From Methylorubrum extorquens (GTDB taxonomy: Bacteria; Pseudomonadota; Alphaproteobacteria; Rhizobiales; Beijerinckiaceae): 6,339 bases of DNA. Shown here in pieces: positions 5,665 to 6,339 of the stretch. Location of the stretch: positions 1 to 6,339 of the forward strand of contig JAEUAC010000113.1 in NCBI GenBank assembly GCA_019695455.1, given 5' to 3'. The first letter of the stretch is position 1. Each line of letters starts with the position of its first letter. The translations under genes and the position numbers were made by a program. The notes under the pieces are model-generated. The model was not told where the DNA came from, searched no databases, and was given only the letters and a program-made list of their open reading frames with translations.

Positions 5665-6075
5665 ATGAAGTCGCGGGAGACGCTGATCCGCCTGAAACGC
5701 TTCCAGCTCGACGAGAAGCGCAAGCGGGTGTCCCAGATCGAAGGCATGATCGCCGAGTTCGCCCGCATGGCGGGCGACCTCGAGCGCGAGGTCGCGGCCG
5801 AGGAGCACCGGGCCGGCATCTCGGACCTCGCCCATTTCGCCTATCCGACCTACGCCAAGGCGGCCCGGACGCGGCGCGAGAACCTGATCCGCTCGGCCGA
5901 CGAGCTGAAGACCCAGCTCGAGGACGCCCAGGCCGAGCTCGGCGAGGCCTTCGAGGCCCTGAAGAAGGTCGAGATCCTGGAGAACCGCGAGCGCGGCGCG
6001 GAGCGCGTGGCCGAATCGGCCCGCGAGCAGGCCGTCATGAACGACCTGGGGCTCGCCCGCGCCATGCGGGCCTGA
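5665..6075 (+). CDS. fliJ: Flagellar export protein FliJ
   Basis: FliJ is the small coiled-coil stalk of the flagellar export ATPase. In Salmonella it inserts into the FliI ring, much like the gamma subunit of F1, contacts FlhA and escorts export chaperones. The 136 residues are nearly all predicted helix, with long charged heptad-like stretches broken once around HFAYPTYAKAARTRRENL (about residues 57-74). That gives two antiparallel helices: an N-terminal one starting MKSRETLIRLKRFQLDEKRK and a C-terminal one rich in Glu/Lys/Arg (LKTQLEDAQAELGEAFEALK). This two-helix plan and length are typical of alphaproteobacterial FliJ, whose sequence is poorly conserved, so the position after fliI is important evidence. 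TGGAG lies 11 bp before the ATG, a rather distant ribosome binding site. The gene probably shares the fliI transcript and is the last of this operon, as the next gene is convergent. Confidence 0.94.
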   Translation: MKSRETLIRLKRFQLDEKRKRVSQIEGMIAEFARMAGDLEREVAAEEHRAGISDLAHFAYPTYAKAARTRRENLIRSADELKTQLEDAQAELGEAFEALKKVEILENRERGAERVAESAREQAVMNDLGLARAMRA

Positions 6076-6095
6076 CGGCGGGACGCGGCCCGCCG
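6076..6095. terminator. Hairpin between convergent fliJ and acetyltransferase gene, candidate bidirectional terminator
   Basis: CGGCGGG (6076-6082) pairs with CCCGCCG (6089-6095) around the 6-base loop ACGCGG. It starts on the base after the fliJ stop and fills most of the 24-bp gap between two converging genes, so it could end transcripts from both sides. No T-run is present on either strand, so termination is inferred from position and stem strength only. Confidence 0.4.
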
Positions 6096-6099
6096 CGCC

Positions 6100-6339
6100 T
6101 CAGAGGATCGGCAGGTCGGGCGCCGCGTCGCGCGGCATCCGGCCGGTCAGGCGCGGATCGTCCGCGATCTCGACCGCCCGCAGGTAGGGCCGCAGCCCCG
6201 CCCGGCGATAGAAGCGCAGGGCCGCCGGATGGTCGAGCGTGCAGGTGTGGAGCCACAGGCGGTCGACCGGGCGCAGGAAGGCCCGGGCGACGCCCTCGGC
6301 GACGAGGACCCGCCCCCGGCCCGCGCCGCCCTGCCCCGG
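6100..6339 (-). CDS. GNAT-family N-acetyltransferase (C-terminal part, start outside window)
   Basis: GNAT enzymes transfer an acetyl group from acetyl-CoA to an amine of a small molecule or protein. Reading the - strand from the right edge gives 79 residues before a TGA at 6102-6100. They contain an acetyl-CoA pyrophosphate loop of the Q/RxxGxG/A type (GQGGAGRGRVLVAEGV, visible residues 2-17), then VDRLWLHTC and LDHPAALRFYRRAGLRPY, the canonical GNAT motif B in which the Asn/Asp-x-x-A-x-x-F/L-Y-x-x-x-G-F/L pattern is complete. It ends with a short tail, DDPRLTGRMPRDAAPDLPIL. The N-terminal half and substrate-binding residues lie beyond the window, so the substrate cannot be inferred. The gene converges on fliJ with a 24-bp gap containing a hairpin and is not part of the flagellar operon. 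This reading frame is distinct from another open - strand frame here that has no family features. Confidence 0.9.
   Translation of the reverse strand, partial: PGQGGAGRGRVLVAEGVARAFLRPVDRLWLHTCTLDHPAALRFYRRAGLRPYLRAVEIADDPRLTGRMPRDAAPDLPIL

Noticed and set aside
6035..6256. - strand open frame of 73 codons over the end of fliJ and the acetyltransferase gene
   Set aside because: It is in a different frame from the GNAT motifs, low-complexity, and overlaps fliJ antisense.

Overview
The window is a GC-rich, densely coding stretch of an alphaproteobacterial chromosome. The CtrA response regulator next to fliI-fliJ, the SecA tail and the overall codon style point to Rhizobiales, most likely a Methylobacterium/Methylorubrum relative. 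The genus is an inference from memory of similar proteins, not a search result. I see no rRNA, tRNA, CRISPR array, insertion sequence or phage gene.

Layout on the + strand from the left: the C-terminal ~40% of the preprotein translocase ATPase SecA (1-1164, entering from outside the window); a 94-bp gap with a candidate promoter; a 376-residue putative zinc metallopeptidase of the M35/aspzincin type (1259-2389); and, overlapping its stop codon by one base, a 163-residue proline-rich protein of unknown function (2389-2880). Convergent to these, on the - strand, are a small DUF1330 protein (2885-3178) and the cell-cycle master regulator CtrA (3281-3982), with a strong GC hairpin between them.

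A 299-bp divergent intergenic region (3983-4281) separates ctrA from the + strand flagellar pair fliI (4282-5622) and fliJ (5665-6075). It holds a CtrA-type half-site, three GANTC sites and an AT-rich dyad, so it is the main regulatory region of the window. The right edge is the C-terminal part of a GNAT acetyltransferase on the - strand (6100-6339, cut by the window end).

How the genes fit together: CtrA is the known transcriptional activator of flagellar genes in alphaproteobacteria. Its divergent placement beside fliI-fliJ, with a shared control region, suggests coordinated cell-cycle control of the flagellar export ATPase and its stalk protein. SecA is housekeeping Sec export. The peptidase and its coupled downstream partner are the only clearly accessory unit and the best candidate for undescribed biology. 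There is no direct evidence that they form a toxin/immunity or effector pair.
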